Source: a virus. Taken from it: a stretch of DNA of 64,000 nt. Positions 1-6,938 of this stretch are shown here, piece by piece. The notes under the pieces were generated by a model. That model saw nothing but the letters and a program-made list of their open reading frames with translations, had not been told where the DNA came from and did not search any database. Made by a program: the position numbers and the translations under genes. Position 1 is the first letter of the stretch. Every line of letters begins with the position of its first letter. Where the stretch lies: IMG/VR virus record IMGVR_UViG_3300020450_000010, positions 1-64,000 of that record; one strand, 5' to 3'.

Positions 1-15
1 AACAAGGAGAACTTT

Positions 16-396
16 ATGCTTGACCAAACAGTAAAATTTGAAGATGTTGATGCTTTTGAACTTGAAATGGAGCATTTCGATGACCTTAAAGCTGAACTAG
101 GTTATGCTACTACATGGTCAATGGGACAAGGTATTATGTCACTTGATCAAAAGATTTTTACTGATAAAACTCGTGTTGTAACATACAAGTGTATTGCTGA
201 AATGGGCGATACAATGGATGATGTTACATGGATGACATTTACTGCCGTTGCAATGAATGGTACAGTGAGCGAGCTTTGGAAAGCCGCTGAAAGTTGCTTC
301 CAACAAGCCAAAGCGGCTTTAGGTGATTGGCATTACTTTGTAGAAGATTTTGAATTACAAGAAGACGGAAGTCTTTCTTTGGTAACAGGATCTTAA
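16..396 (+). CDS. Hypothetical protein, 126 aa
   Basis: No family is recognised. The protein is acidic, with several Trp and Phe residues and no signal peptide or membrane segment, so it is probably a small soluble protein. The start is supported by an AAGGAG ribosome-binding site 7 nt upstream of the ATG. It lies just ahead of the MoxR-like ATPase gene but is separated from it by a sigma70-like promoter, so the two need not be co-regulated. The gene that precedes it lies outside the window. Confidence 0.75.
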   Translation: MLDQTVKFEDVDAFELEMEHFDDLKAELGYATTWSMGQGIMSLDQKIFTDKTRVVTYKCIAEMGDTMDDVTWMTFTAVAMNGTVSELWKAAESCFQQAKAALGDWHYFVEDFELQEDGSLSLVTGS

Positions 397-400
397 AAGG

Positions 401-428
401 TTGACATTAACCTCTAAGATGCTACAAT
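401..428 (+). promoter_or_regulatory. Sigma70-like promoter for the ATPase gene
   Basis: TTGACA (401-406), a 16-nt spacer and TACAAT (423-428), 35 nt upstream of the ATPase start codon. The -35 box sits in a short inverted repeat, AGGTT (398-402) and AACCT (409-413), which could act as an operator. The 11-mer AAAGGTTGACA recurs at the next promoter (1608-1618). Initiation by host RNA polymerase early in infection is inferred. Confidence 0.65.
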
Positions 429-462
429 ATACATATAGTTAGAAACAACCCAGGAGATAGCT

Positions 463-1560
463 ATGCAAACAGAAACTAATACACGTCAAGTGACGCTAAC
501 AGAACTTAAGAAGTATGCAATGCATAACTTCAAAACTAAACGACCTATGTTCGTTTGGGGACCTCCAGGCATTGGTAAGTCCGAAACTTTTGAACAAATT
601 AAAAATGCTTATATTGAGCAAGGCAAAAAAGCTCATTTGATCGATTGTCGATTGGCTCTTTGGGATCCGACCGACCTTAAAGGTTATCCTTACTTCGACC
701 AAACTGCTAACAAAATGCGGTTTAGTGCGCCTGATGAACTTCCGGATGAGGAGTTGGCAAAACAGTATGATGTGATCATATTGTTCTTAGATGAACTTAA
801 TGGTGCTAGCCCTGCTACACAGGCGGCGGCATACCAGCTAGTTCTTAACCGTGCTATTGGCAAATACAAGTTGCCCGACAATGTAGTAATTGCGGCGGCT
901 GGTAACCGTGACACTGATAAAGGTGTTACTTATAGAATGCCTAAGCCTTTGGCTAACCGTTTCCTACACTACGAAGTACGTGTTGACTTTTACACATGGC
1001 AGGATTGGGCTATTGAGAACCAAATCCATCCTGATGTAGTTGGTTACCTTACTACGTTTAAAAACGACCTTTACAACTTCGATGCTAGCAGTAACGAACG
1101 TTCGTTTGCTACTCCGCGAAGCTGGACTTTTGTAAGTGAAACTATCCAAGATGTGGACGGCTTTACTGAAGAAGAGGTAACAGATATGGTTGCCGCAGGT
1201 ATTGGTGAAGGACTTGCACTCAAGTTCAAAGCACACCGAGAGGTTAGTGGTACACTACCTAACCCAAGTGACATACTTGACGGTAAGGTAAAAGACCTTA
1301 AAACAGACAACATCAGTGCTAAGTATTCGTTGACTACTGCACTATGTTATGAGCTAAAAGAAGCTTTCGATAACGATGATGATGGTAACAAGAAGTTTGA
1401 TAACTTCTTGGAGTTTATCCAAAAGAACTTCGAAAGCGAAATGGTTGTGATGGGAGCCACAGTTGCTTTGAGCAAATATGGTATCCGTCCAAAGTTCAAT
1501 CAGTTGAAAAACTATAAACCGTTTATTGCTGAATATGGCAAACTGATTGAACAGGCATAG
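463..1560 (+). CDS. MoxR-like AAA+ ATPase
   Basis: 365 aa. A P-loop GPPGIGKS lies at residues 33-40, a Walker B IILFLDE at 105-111 and a sensor-1 Asn in AAAGNRD near 147, followed by an arginine-bearing segment near 160-168. This is the order expected for MoxR/dynein-type AAA+ ATPases. Such ATPases usually act as chaperones that remodel or insert cofactors into a partner. They are often encoded next to a VWA protein, as here (the next gene has a metallopeptidase-like domain and a VWA domain). AGGAG lies 8 nt before the ATG. The substrate is unknown. Family call is firm; role is inferred from the pairing. Confidence 0.9.
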   Translation: MQTETNTRQVTLTELKKYAMHNFKTKRPMFVWGPPGIGKSETFEQIKNAYIEQGKKAHLIDCRLALWDPTDLKGYPYFDQTANKMRFSAPDELPDEELAKQYDVIILFLDELNGASPATQAAAYQLVLNRAIGKYKLPDNVVIAAAGNRDTDKGVTYRMPKPLANRFLHYEVRVDFYTWQDWAIENQIHPDVVGYLTTFKNDLYNFDASSNERSFATPRSWTFVSETIQDVDGFTEEEVTDMVAAGIGEGLALKFKAHREVSGTLPNPSDILDGKVKDLKTDNISAKYSLTTALCYELKEAFDNDDDGNKKFDNFLEFIQKNFESEMVVMGATVALSKYGIRPKFNQLKNYKPFIAEYGKLIEQA

Positions 1561-1578
1561 GAAACTATGCTCCTGGGA

Positions 1579-1604
1579 GTTAATGGGGCTTCGGCCCCAT
1601 TAAC
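1579..1604 (+). terminator. Perfect 11-bp hairpin with UUCG loop
   Basis: GTTAATGGGGC (1579-1589), loop TTCG (1590-1593), GCCCCATTAAC (1594-1604). It lies 18 nt after the ATPase stop codon and 8 nt before the next -35 box. The very stable UUCG tetraloop and G+C-rich stem fit a terminator or an mRNA-stabilising 3' end. No T-run follows, so classical intrinsic termination is uncertain and attenuation or RNA processing is equally possible. Confidence 0.6.
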
Positions 1605-1612
1605 ATTAAAGG

Positions 1613-1640
1613 TTGACAAATAAGTAAGATATGTTACTAT
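1613..1640 (+). promoter_or_regulatory. Sigma70-like promoter for the VWA gene
   Basis: TTGACA (1613-1618), 16-nt spacer, TACTAT (1635-1640). Spacing and the preceding AAAGG are identical to the promoter at 401-428. It follows directly after the UUCG hairpin and would start transcription about 20-25 nt before the gene at 1669. Confidence 0.65.
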
Positions 1641-1668
1641 AAAGTATATTAAAAATTTGGAGTGAGAT

Positions 1669-3024
1669 ATGTCATTAGACACACAAGAACAAGATATGCA
1701 AAAAGATATTATCGACCGTATGCTCAATGAGGATGCTGAAGTCGAAGCAGAAAAAACTCCAGAACAGAAAGCACAAGAGTCAGAAGAAGCTAAAGAAAAG
1801 CTAGTAACTGCTCGTGTGAAGATGCTTTTTAACCAACCATTCTTTGGTAATATTGCTTGTAGGCTACAGTTGAAAGATGTTACAGATGACGGTTGGTGCC
1901 CTACGGCGGCGACAGATGGTCGTCATTTCTTTTACAATAGAAACTTTGTAAACAAACTAAATGTTCAACAGAACGTGTTCTTAGTAGGACACGAAATTGG
2001 ACATTGTATATACGAACACTTTCTAAGGGTTGGTGACCGTGATAGAAAATATTGGAACATGGCTGGTGACTATAAGATTAACGGCATGTTGGTACGTGAA
2101 AAGATTGGTGAAGTAATTGACCAAATAGATATTTGTTTTGATACAAAATATATGGATGACAGTTGGTATACTGAAAATGTATATGACCAACTAATGAAAG
2201 AAAAGCCTCCAATAAAAATGACACTTGATGTTCATTTAGATGTTGATGGTGAAGGTGAAGATGGTAAGCCTTGTAACAGTGGTGGCGGAGATGAAAGCGA
2301 AGATGGCAAAGGTAAAGGCAAAGGTAAGAAGCCAACTATCTCTAAAGATGATGCTAAAGCTATCTCAGATGAATTGAAGAATGCAGTCATACAGGCGGCA
2401 CAGAGTGTTGGTGCTGGCAATGTTCCTGCTGAAATTGCTCGAATCGTTGGACAGTTGACAGAGCCTAAAATGGACTGGAGACAGTTTATTCGTGTTACAT
2501 TAGAAAGTAATCTGAGCAGTGACTTTACTTTTATGAAGCCTAATAGAAAGAGTCAGTTTAACAATGTAGTTTTACCTAGTATGCGAAACGATGACAAGAT
2601 TGATATTTGTCTTTGTTTAGATGCTAGTGGTAGTATTGGACAAGCTGATGCTACAGACTTTCTAAGTGAAGTAAAAGGCATTATGGATCAGTTTGGTAGC
2701 TACAGGATCCGAGTATGGAGTTTTGATACAAAGTGCTATAACTTTGATGAGTTTACAGATGATGATGGTAGAAGCATAGAAGAATATAAACTTGTTGGAG
2801 GCGGCGGAACTGACTTCATGTGTAATTGGGAATACATGGAAGAAAATGACATTACACCTAATCAGCTAATTATGTTTACTGATGGTGAACCTTTTAATAA
2901 ATGGGGAATAGAAGACTACTGTGATACATTGTTCTTGATTAAGAATCGTTACAGTAAGCCTGAGGCTCCGTTCGGACAAACAATATATTATGGTGAAGAT
3001 ACCAATCAGAAATTGGCGGCATAA
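1669..3024 (+). CDS. Metallopeptidase-like plus VWA-like protein (DUF2201 type)
   Basis: 451 aa. An HEIGH zinc-binding motif lies at residues 108-112. A Gly/Lys/Glu-rich linker follows near 195-222. The C-terminal VWA-like domain carries a MIDAS-type DASGS at 318-322 and a later TDGEP metal-site segment near 406. This is the layout of the DUF2201 putative metallopeptidase family. The partner is the MoxR-like ATPase just upstream, and the two probably form a remodelling or proteolytic machine. The start is supported by GGAG upstream of the ATG. Whether the HExxH site is catalytic cannot be told from sequence. Confidence 0.85.
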   Translation: MSLDTQEQDMQKDIIDRMLNEDAEVEAEKTPEQKAQESEEAKEKLVTARVKMLFNQPFFGNIACRLQLKDVTDDGWCPTAATDGRHFFYNRNFVNKLNVQQNVFLVGHEIGHCIYEHFLRVGDRDRKYWNMAGDYKINGMLVREKIGEVIDQIDICFDTKYMDDSWYTENVYDQLMKEKPPIKMTLDVHLDVDGEGEDGKPCNSGGGDESEDGKGKGKGKKPTISKDDAKAISDELKNAVIQAAQSVGAGNVPAEIARIVGQLTEPKMDWRQFIRVTLESNLSSDFTFMKPNRKSQFNNVVLPSMRNDDKIDICLCLDASGSIGQADATDFLSEVKGIMDQFGSYRIRVWSFDTKCYNFDEFTDDDGRSIEEYKLVGGGGTDFMCNWEYMEENDITPNQLIMFTDGEPFNKWGIEDYCDTLFLIKNRYSKPEAPFGQTIYYGEDTNQKLAA

Positions 3025-3030
3025 GTAAAC

Positions 3031-3315
3031 ATGCGAATAGTTGAACAAAAATACAGTTTAAGCGAAGAAGATCTTGTACATTTACAAGGCACAGACACAA
3101 TAGAAAAAATGCTTAAACAAAGATTAGTATGTGAGTTCGACTCAAATCCAGATATAGACCAAATAGATTTTAGTGGAGCAAGAGGCTTTTATCTAATAAA
3201 AAATTTAGGACATAAAATGTATCAGTTTTGGTTTGAAGATATCCAAGACTATGATGATTTTAGAGCCAATATTTTGGCATATAAAATGAGTAGTAGTATC
3301 AAAGATGATAAATAA
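3031..3315 (+). CDS. Small hypothetical protein, 94 aa
   Basis: No family is recognised. The protein is acidic and soluble, with aromatic residues in the centre (segment YQFWFED). It starts 6 nt after the VWA gene ends and no promoter lies between them, so it is probably co-transcribed and may belong to the same functional unit. Its 3' end overlaps the late promoter of the next gene. Confidence 0.6.
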   Translation: MRIVEQKYSLSEEDLVHLQGTDTIEKMLKQRLVCEFDSNPDIDQIDFSGARGFYLIKNLGHKMYQFWFEDIQDYDDFRANILAYKMSSSIKDDK

Positions 3316-3326
3316 CTACGTATATA
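3308..3326 (+). promoter_or_regulatory. T4-type late promoter, ATAAATA-N4-CGTATATA
   Basis: ATAAATA (3308-3314), four bases, then CGTATATA (3319-3326), inside the end of the 94-aa gene and ahead of the 84-aa gene. With T4 late spacing the transcript would start at the G of GTATATA (3320). The arrangement is repeated exactly at 5394-5412. Confidence 0.65.
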
Positions 3327-3347
3327 ATTCGTTTATAGGAGTTAATA

Positions 3348-3602
3348 ATGGCGAAAAAAGAAGAAACTATTGAAGCAACTGCTACCGAAGTACCAACAAA
3401 CGGTGCGCCAGCAGAAGATCAAGCACCACAATTAGGTGTTGGTGATTTACAAAATGCGGCGCAGGTTATTGATGCGGCTGTAAGTAGAGGTGCTTTCAGA
3501 GCTAATGAAGCGGCACAGGTAGGTGCTGTCTATGAAAAACTTACCTCATTTATCAAAAGTGTAAGTGAAGCACAAAAAACAGATGCTCCTGCATCTGAAT
3601 AA
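3348..3602 (+). CDS. Small acidic hypothetical protein, 84 aa
   Basis: No family is assigned. The first 30 residues are Glu/Ala/Pro/Thr-rich and probably disordered. The remainder is Ala/Val-rich with predicted helices (segment around NAAQVIDAAVSRGAFRANEA). AGGAG precedes the ATG. The late promoter directly upstream suggests late expression, so a minor virion or assembly protein is possible; this is inference. Confidence 0.65.
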   Translation: MAKKEETIEATATEVPTNGAPAEDQAPQLGVGDLQNAAQVIDAAVSRGAFRANEAAQVGAVYEKLTSFIKSVSEAQKTDAPASE

Positions 3603-3612
3603 GGAGACATCC

Positions 3613-4263
3613 ATGCAAAATATGAAACATATAGGTCGAGTGGCGAATACTGGACTAAAATGTGTAGTTGTATTCAGAGAAATCTATGATGAAAATGGAA
3701 ACGTTACGGATCCTAATAATTGTTTGATTGTTGAAACTGAAAGGCTACCAGATATGGAACATGATGATATGGTAAGAGTAGTTGAAAGTGATACTGCTCA
3801 AGACAATCCAGATTTTTATCATGTTGCCCAACGTAATAAGTTTAGTGATGGTACTAACATGCTTGTAAAGTTAAGTCAGATGGGATATCTTAAAAAGTAT
3901 CCTACAAATCAAATTGAACTTACACCTAATTCAAGCACTGCGGTAAAACTAAGTGATGTAAACACTGTTATTAATAAACAAGCAACTGGTATGTCAGATG
4001 CAGATATTGCTAATACAATGGTAGACGATACTGATAGTCCACCACGTAATCATACTAATTTAAGTCAAACACAGACTGTAAATGAAGCTATGAATACAAA
4101 TGAACAAGCATTAGATGATACCGCACTTGCTCAACAAATGTTGGATCAAGCTAATACTTACGAAGCAGAAGTAAAACGTCTTCGCGAAGAAGCCTATGTA
4201 ATGGCACCAGACTTGAAACCCAAGCGGGGTCGTCCTAAGGCTACCGCAAATGCCAATACATAA
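3613..4263 (+). CDS. Hypothetical protein with C-terminal AT-hook-like motif
   Basis: 216 aa from the ATG at 3613, which is preceded by AAGGAG. A longer reading from 3565 would overlap the previous gene by 38 nt and is less likely. The N-terminal 120 residues look like a compact beta-rich domain. The middle is Asn/Thr/Gln-rich, a helical segment lies near 165-195, and the basic tail contains KPKRGRPK, which matches the minor-groove-binding AT-hook core. DNA binding is therefore possible but unproven. It overlaps the next gene by 14 nt. Confidence 0.7.
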   Translation: MQNMKHIGRVANTGLKCVVVFREIYDENGNVTDPNNCLIVETERLPDMEHDDMVRVVESDTAQDNPDFYHVAQRNKFSDGTNMLVKLSQMGYLKKYPTNQIELTPNSSTAVKLSDVNTVINKQATGMSDADIANTMVDDTDSPPRNHTNLSQTQTVNEAMNTNEQALDDTALAQQMLDQANTYEAEVKRLREEAYVMAPDLKPKRGRPKATANANT

Positions 4264-4555
4264 GCGAGATCGTAATTTTCAACAAATAGTAAGTAAACTT
4301 GATGTAAAAACTATTCCAGGTGAATATATTCAACAACTTAATTTAATTTGTGAGAACGGTGACCGTATTGCTTTTAGAGAGGAAGATATAAAATCTTTCG
4401 AGGGTGGTGATTTGGTTGCTGGTCTTATCAATTATGTTGAAGAAAGTGATATTAAGACTAGGGTAGTAGACGTAGAAATCATAGTGGACTATCTTAGATT
4501 AGAACAAGATGTCAAAAAAAGAACGGATCAATTATTAAAAAATGACAACAGTTAA
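4250..4555 (+). CDS. Small hypothetical protein, 101 aa
   Basis: No family is recognised. The N-terminus is basic, followed by a mixed alpha/beta body and a charged helical C-terminus (DVKKRTDQLL). It overlaps its upstream neighbour by 14 nt and thyX by 14 nt, so the three are translated from one message and probably translationally coupled. Confidence 0.65.
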   Translation: MPIHKRDRNFQQIVSKLDVKTIPGEYIQQLNLICENGDRIAFREEDIKSFEGGDLVAGLINYVEESDIKTRVVDVEIIVDYLRLEQDVKKRTDQLLKNDNS

Positions 4556-5228
4556 ACTAGTATCTTATACAAAACCTACTGAAGAATTTGAACAACATGG
4601 ACTTATGGATGCACAAGACTTAATTGCTTTTTGTGCTAGAGTAAGCAATCCTTCAGCACAAATAAACAGTGAGACCAGTGAGAAACTTATCAAATACTTG
4701 ATTAAACATCAGCATTGGTCGCCATTGGAAATGGTAAATGCTTGTTTAGAAATAAACACCACCAGAGACATTGCACACCAAATTGTAAGGCACAGAAGTT
4801 TTAGTTTCCAAGAATTCAGTCAACGTTATGCTGATGTAAATGCACTTGGTGATATGTTTGTACATCGAGAAGCTAGAATGCAAGACACAAAAAATAGACA
4901 AAACAGTGTCGAACTAGATGAAAATAACAAAGAAGATGTACGTCTGGCTATGATATGGTCAAGTTATCAAAACAAAGTAATTCAAGAAGCAAAGGATGCC
5001 TACAAGTGGGCTATTGAAAACGGCATTGCTAAAGAACAAGCTCGTGTTGTTTTGCCTGAAGGCTTAACTAAAACAAGATTGTACATGAATGGTACATTGC
5101 GTAGTTGGGTACATTACATTGAATTACGTGGTGGACATGGTACACAAAAAGAACACATGCAAGTAGCTCATGCTTGTGCAGAAGTTATTAGCAGTATCTT
5201 TCCATTAATGGAGAAACTCGATGTCTAA
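4542..5228 (+). CDS. thyX: FAD-dependent thymidylate synthase ThyX
   Basis: 228 aa, normal length for the family. The signature RHR-x7-S-x-R is intact: R83-H84-R85 then S93 and R95 (segment RHRSFSFQEFSQRY). A conserved C-terminal region with LPEGLTKTRLYMNG and Arg residues is also present. The enzyme makes dTMP from dUMP using methylene-tetrahydrofolate and reduced FAD. In phages it boosts thymidine supply for genome replication, which suits this AT-rich genome. It overlaps genes at both ends (14 nt upstream, 8 nt downstream). Confidence 0.95.
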   Translation: MTTVKLVSYTKPTEEFEQHGLMDAQDLIAFCARVSNPSAQINSETSEKLIKYLIKHQHWSPLEMVNACLEINTTRDIAHQIVRHRSFSFQEFSQRYADVNALGDMFVHREARMQDTKNRQNSVELDENNKEDVRLAMIWSSYQNKVIQEAKDAYKWAIENGIAKEQARVVLPEGLTKTRLYMNGTLRSWVHYIELRGGHGTQKEHMQVAHACAEVISSIFPLMEKLDV

Positions 5229-5394
5229 TTCAGAAAAAGTATCACACATGCTTGCACTAAAAGAAGAAGTAAAAGTGCTAAAAACAATGATTAGACCACA
5301 TGATACTGGTCATATCCATACCACAATATCTACTTTACAAGATAGAATAAAAACATTGTACAAAGAAGTATATAGTAGAGAAGCCAGAAATTAA
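5221..5394 (+). CDS. Small coiled-coil-like protein, 57 aa
   Basis: A short reading frame that begins with ATG inside the last codons of thyX (overlap 8 nt) and ends at TAA 5392-5394. The sequence (starting MSNSEKVSHMLALKEEVK) is Lys/Glu-rich with heptad-like Leu/Ile/Met spacing and probably forms helices. Coupled overlap with thyX and coding-like composition support it. Its stop codon lies at the late promoter of the next gene. Function unknown. Confidence 0.6.
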   Translation: MSNSEKVSHMLALKEEVKVLKTMIRPHDTGHIHTTISTLQDRIKTLYKEVYSREARN

Positions 5395-5412
5395 TAAATA
5401 CTTGCGTATATA
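5394..5412 (+). promoter_or_regulatory. T4-type late promoter, ATAAATA-N4-CGTATATA
   Basis: ATAAATA (5394-5400), CTTG, CGTATATA (5405-5412), followed by AAGGAG and the ATG at 5428. It is identical in layout to the copy at 3308-3326. The predicted start is the G at 5406. Confidence 0.65.
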
Positions 5413-5427
5413 TTAAGGAGTACAAAA

Positions 5428-5709
5428 ATGGTTTTACAAGTGGAATCAACATATAAGACTAAAAATAGTAACACATACTCGACTGTAGCCGAGTTTGTTG
5501 CAGAACACGGACCTCTTGGTAGAGACAATCTAGATCATATCTTAGAACAAGGTACCGCTGTACTAGTCGGAGACGATAGTATGAAAGTAACAGTCAAGTA
5601 TAACACAGAAGCTGAATACGACACACATGCGGCAGTAACTTCAGGTGGTGAATATGCTGGTAAAGGTGGTGATGTTACTCGAGAGTCTGTAGTAAAAACT
5701 GAGTTATAA
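5428..5709 (+). CDS. Small hypothetical protein, 93 aa
   Basis: No family is recognised. The N-terminal half has mixed charge, and the C-terminus is Gly-rich (GGEYAGKGGD), probably flexible. It is expressed from the late promoter just upstream, with AAGGAG 8 nt before the ATG. Its stop codon overlaps the desaturase start codon (TAATG), so the two are co-translated. Confidence 0.65.
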   Translation: MVLQVESTYKTKNSNTYSTVAEFVAEHGPLGRDNLDHILEQGTAVLVGDDSMKVTVKYNTEAEYDTHAAVTSGGEYAGKGGDVTRESVVKTEL

Positions 5710-6374
5710 TGTTTGGTAGTATTCTTATATCAATTTTCATAGGAATCATTTGGAGTCAAATTATAAGTCATTGGGGTGCAAGTATATTACTGCACAGATA
5801 TTACTGTCATAAACAATTCAAAGTTCCAGTCTGGTTTGAAACTATTGGGCTCGCAATGCTTATGGTTGCTTGCATAAGAACTCCAATTGGATGGATTGCT
5901 AGTCATAGAATGCATCATGAACATAGTGACCATGAAGGTGATCCACATGCAGTAAGTCAAGTTGGTTACTGGAGAGTGCTATTAACAACTTGGAATATAG
6001 AAAAAATACCAATGAAGTATGCCAGAGACTTGTTTAAAAATCCTCGTTTGGTATTTTGTCATCATCACTGGGGCAAAATTTTGATTGCAGTAAATGTAAT
6101 CAGCTTGTTAATAAGTCCATATTTTTGGATAGCATTTTGTGCAGTACCTTTCGTTTTTGCTAAAATAGGTTTTGGATTATTGAATACTGTAGGGCATAGA
6201 GTTGAGGGCGGAGCAGATGTTCCGTGGTTAAACTTTTTCATTGCTGGTGAAGGATTTCATAGACAGCATCACAAAAACTGGAAACGTATTAGATTACACA
6301 AATGGGATACCGGAGGCTGGATAGCAGAAAAACTATTTCATCCAAAGACTGGTCTAATTGCCGTTAAAAATTAA
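5709..6374 (+). CDS. Membrane fatty-acid desaturase (delta-9 type)
   Basis: 221 aa with all three di-iron His boxes: HRYYCH (29-34), HRMHH (66-70) and HRQHH (184-188). Hydrophobic membrane segments lie near residues 3-25, 42-58 and 122-160. Members of this family put a double bond into acyl chains in the inner membrane. Marine phages carry related genes, presumably to change host membrane fluidity. It is shorter than cellular desaturases (often 270-300 aa) but the catalytic set is complete. It sits under a late promoter and its 3' end overlaps the convergent gene at 6354 by 21 nt. Confidence 0.9.
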   Translation: MFGSILISIFIGIIWSQIISHWGASILLHRYYCHKQFKVPVWFETIGLAMLMVACIRTPIGWIASHRMHHEHSDHEGDPHAVSQVGYWRVLLTTWNIEKIPMKYARDLFKNPRLVFCHHHWGKILIAVNVISLLISPYFWIAFCAVPFVFAKIGFGLLNTVGHRVEGGADVPWLNFFIAGEGFHRQHHKNWKRIRLHKWDTGGWIAEKLFHPKTGLIAVKN

Positions 6375-6938
6375 TTCATCAATAAACTTCTCAGAACCTG
6401 TATATAATATACCCTGCCAATTATCTTTCCACACCAGCTCAATTGTATCTTTATACACTTGCCAATTTTCAAAAACATCTGGTCTTTTGTTTTTTATACG
6501 TTCAAAAAATTTAGATCCTTTTTCTCTACTCCAAAAAAAGAACGGGTATTGTTGCTTTAAATGTTCGTAGTGGAATAAGTCTACTTGAAAATCATCTACC
6601 ATATTGAATTTTTGATTGGTCTGATTGGTTCTATAATTACTAAACAACCAGTACCTACTAAACAGTCTACAAGTGTTATCGGTCATATGTTGAGCACCTG
6701 TAACTAGCACTGGCTGATCTTTTTGATAGTCCCATAACACACTAAAAATAGCCATATCCTTTAGTTTTAAGCCCTTGTAAGTGTAGTTCCATGCCAACTT
6801 GTCATTTGCACTGTCTTGTTCTAATAGTGGAATAGTTTTGCTGGCTATATCATTAAACTGTTTGCTAGGACTTGTACCATTTACAATTATAGGTACAACT
6901 GTATATCCACAAGCTAACTTTTGTTTTGTTACTTCCAT
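6354..6938 (-). CDS. Hypothetical protein, possibly GNAT-like
   Basis: 194 aa and the last gene of the long leftward block. No diagnostic motif is visible. The alternating strands and helices around SVLWDYQKDQPVLVTGAQ, followed by an Arg-rich segment (CRLFSRYWLF), are reminiscent of acyl-CoA N-acyltransferases, but the acetyl-CoA-binding signature cannot be placed with confidence. Its start overlaps the stop of the reductase-methyltransferase fusion by 10 nt, so it is probably co-translated with it. Confidence 0.6.
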   Translation of the reverse strand: MEVTKQKLACGYTVVPIIVNGTSPSKQFNDIASKTIPLLEQDSANDKLAWNYTYKGLKLKDMAIFSVLWDYQKDQPVLVTGAQHMTDNTCRLFSRYWLFSNYRTNQTNQKFNMVDDFQVDLFHYEHLKQQYPFFFWSREKGSKFFERIKNKRPDVFENWQVYKDTIELVWKDNWQGILYTGSEKFIDELIFNGN

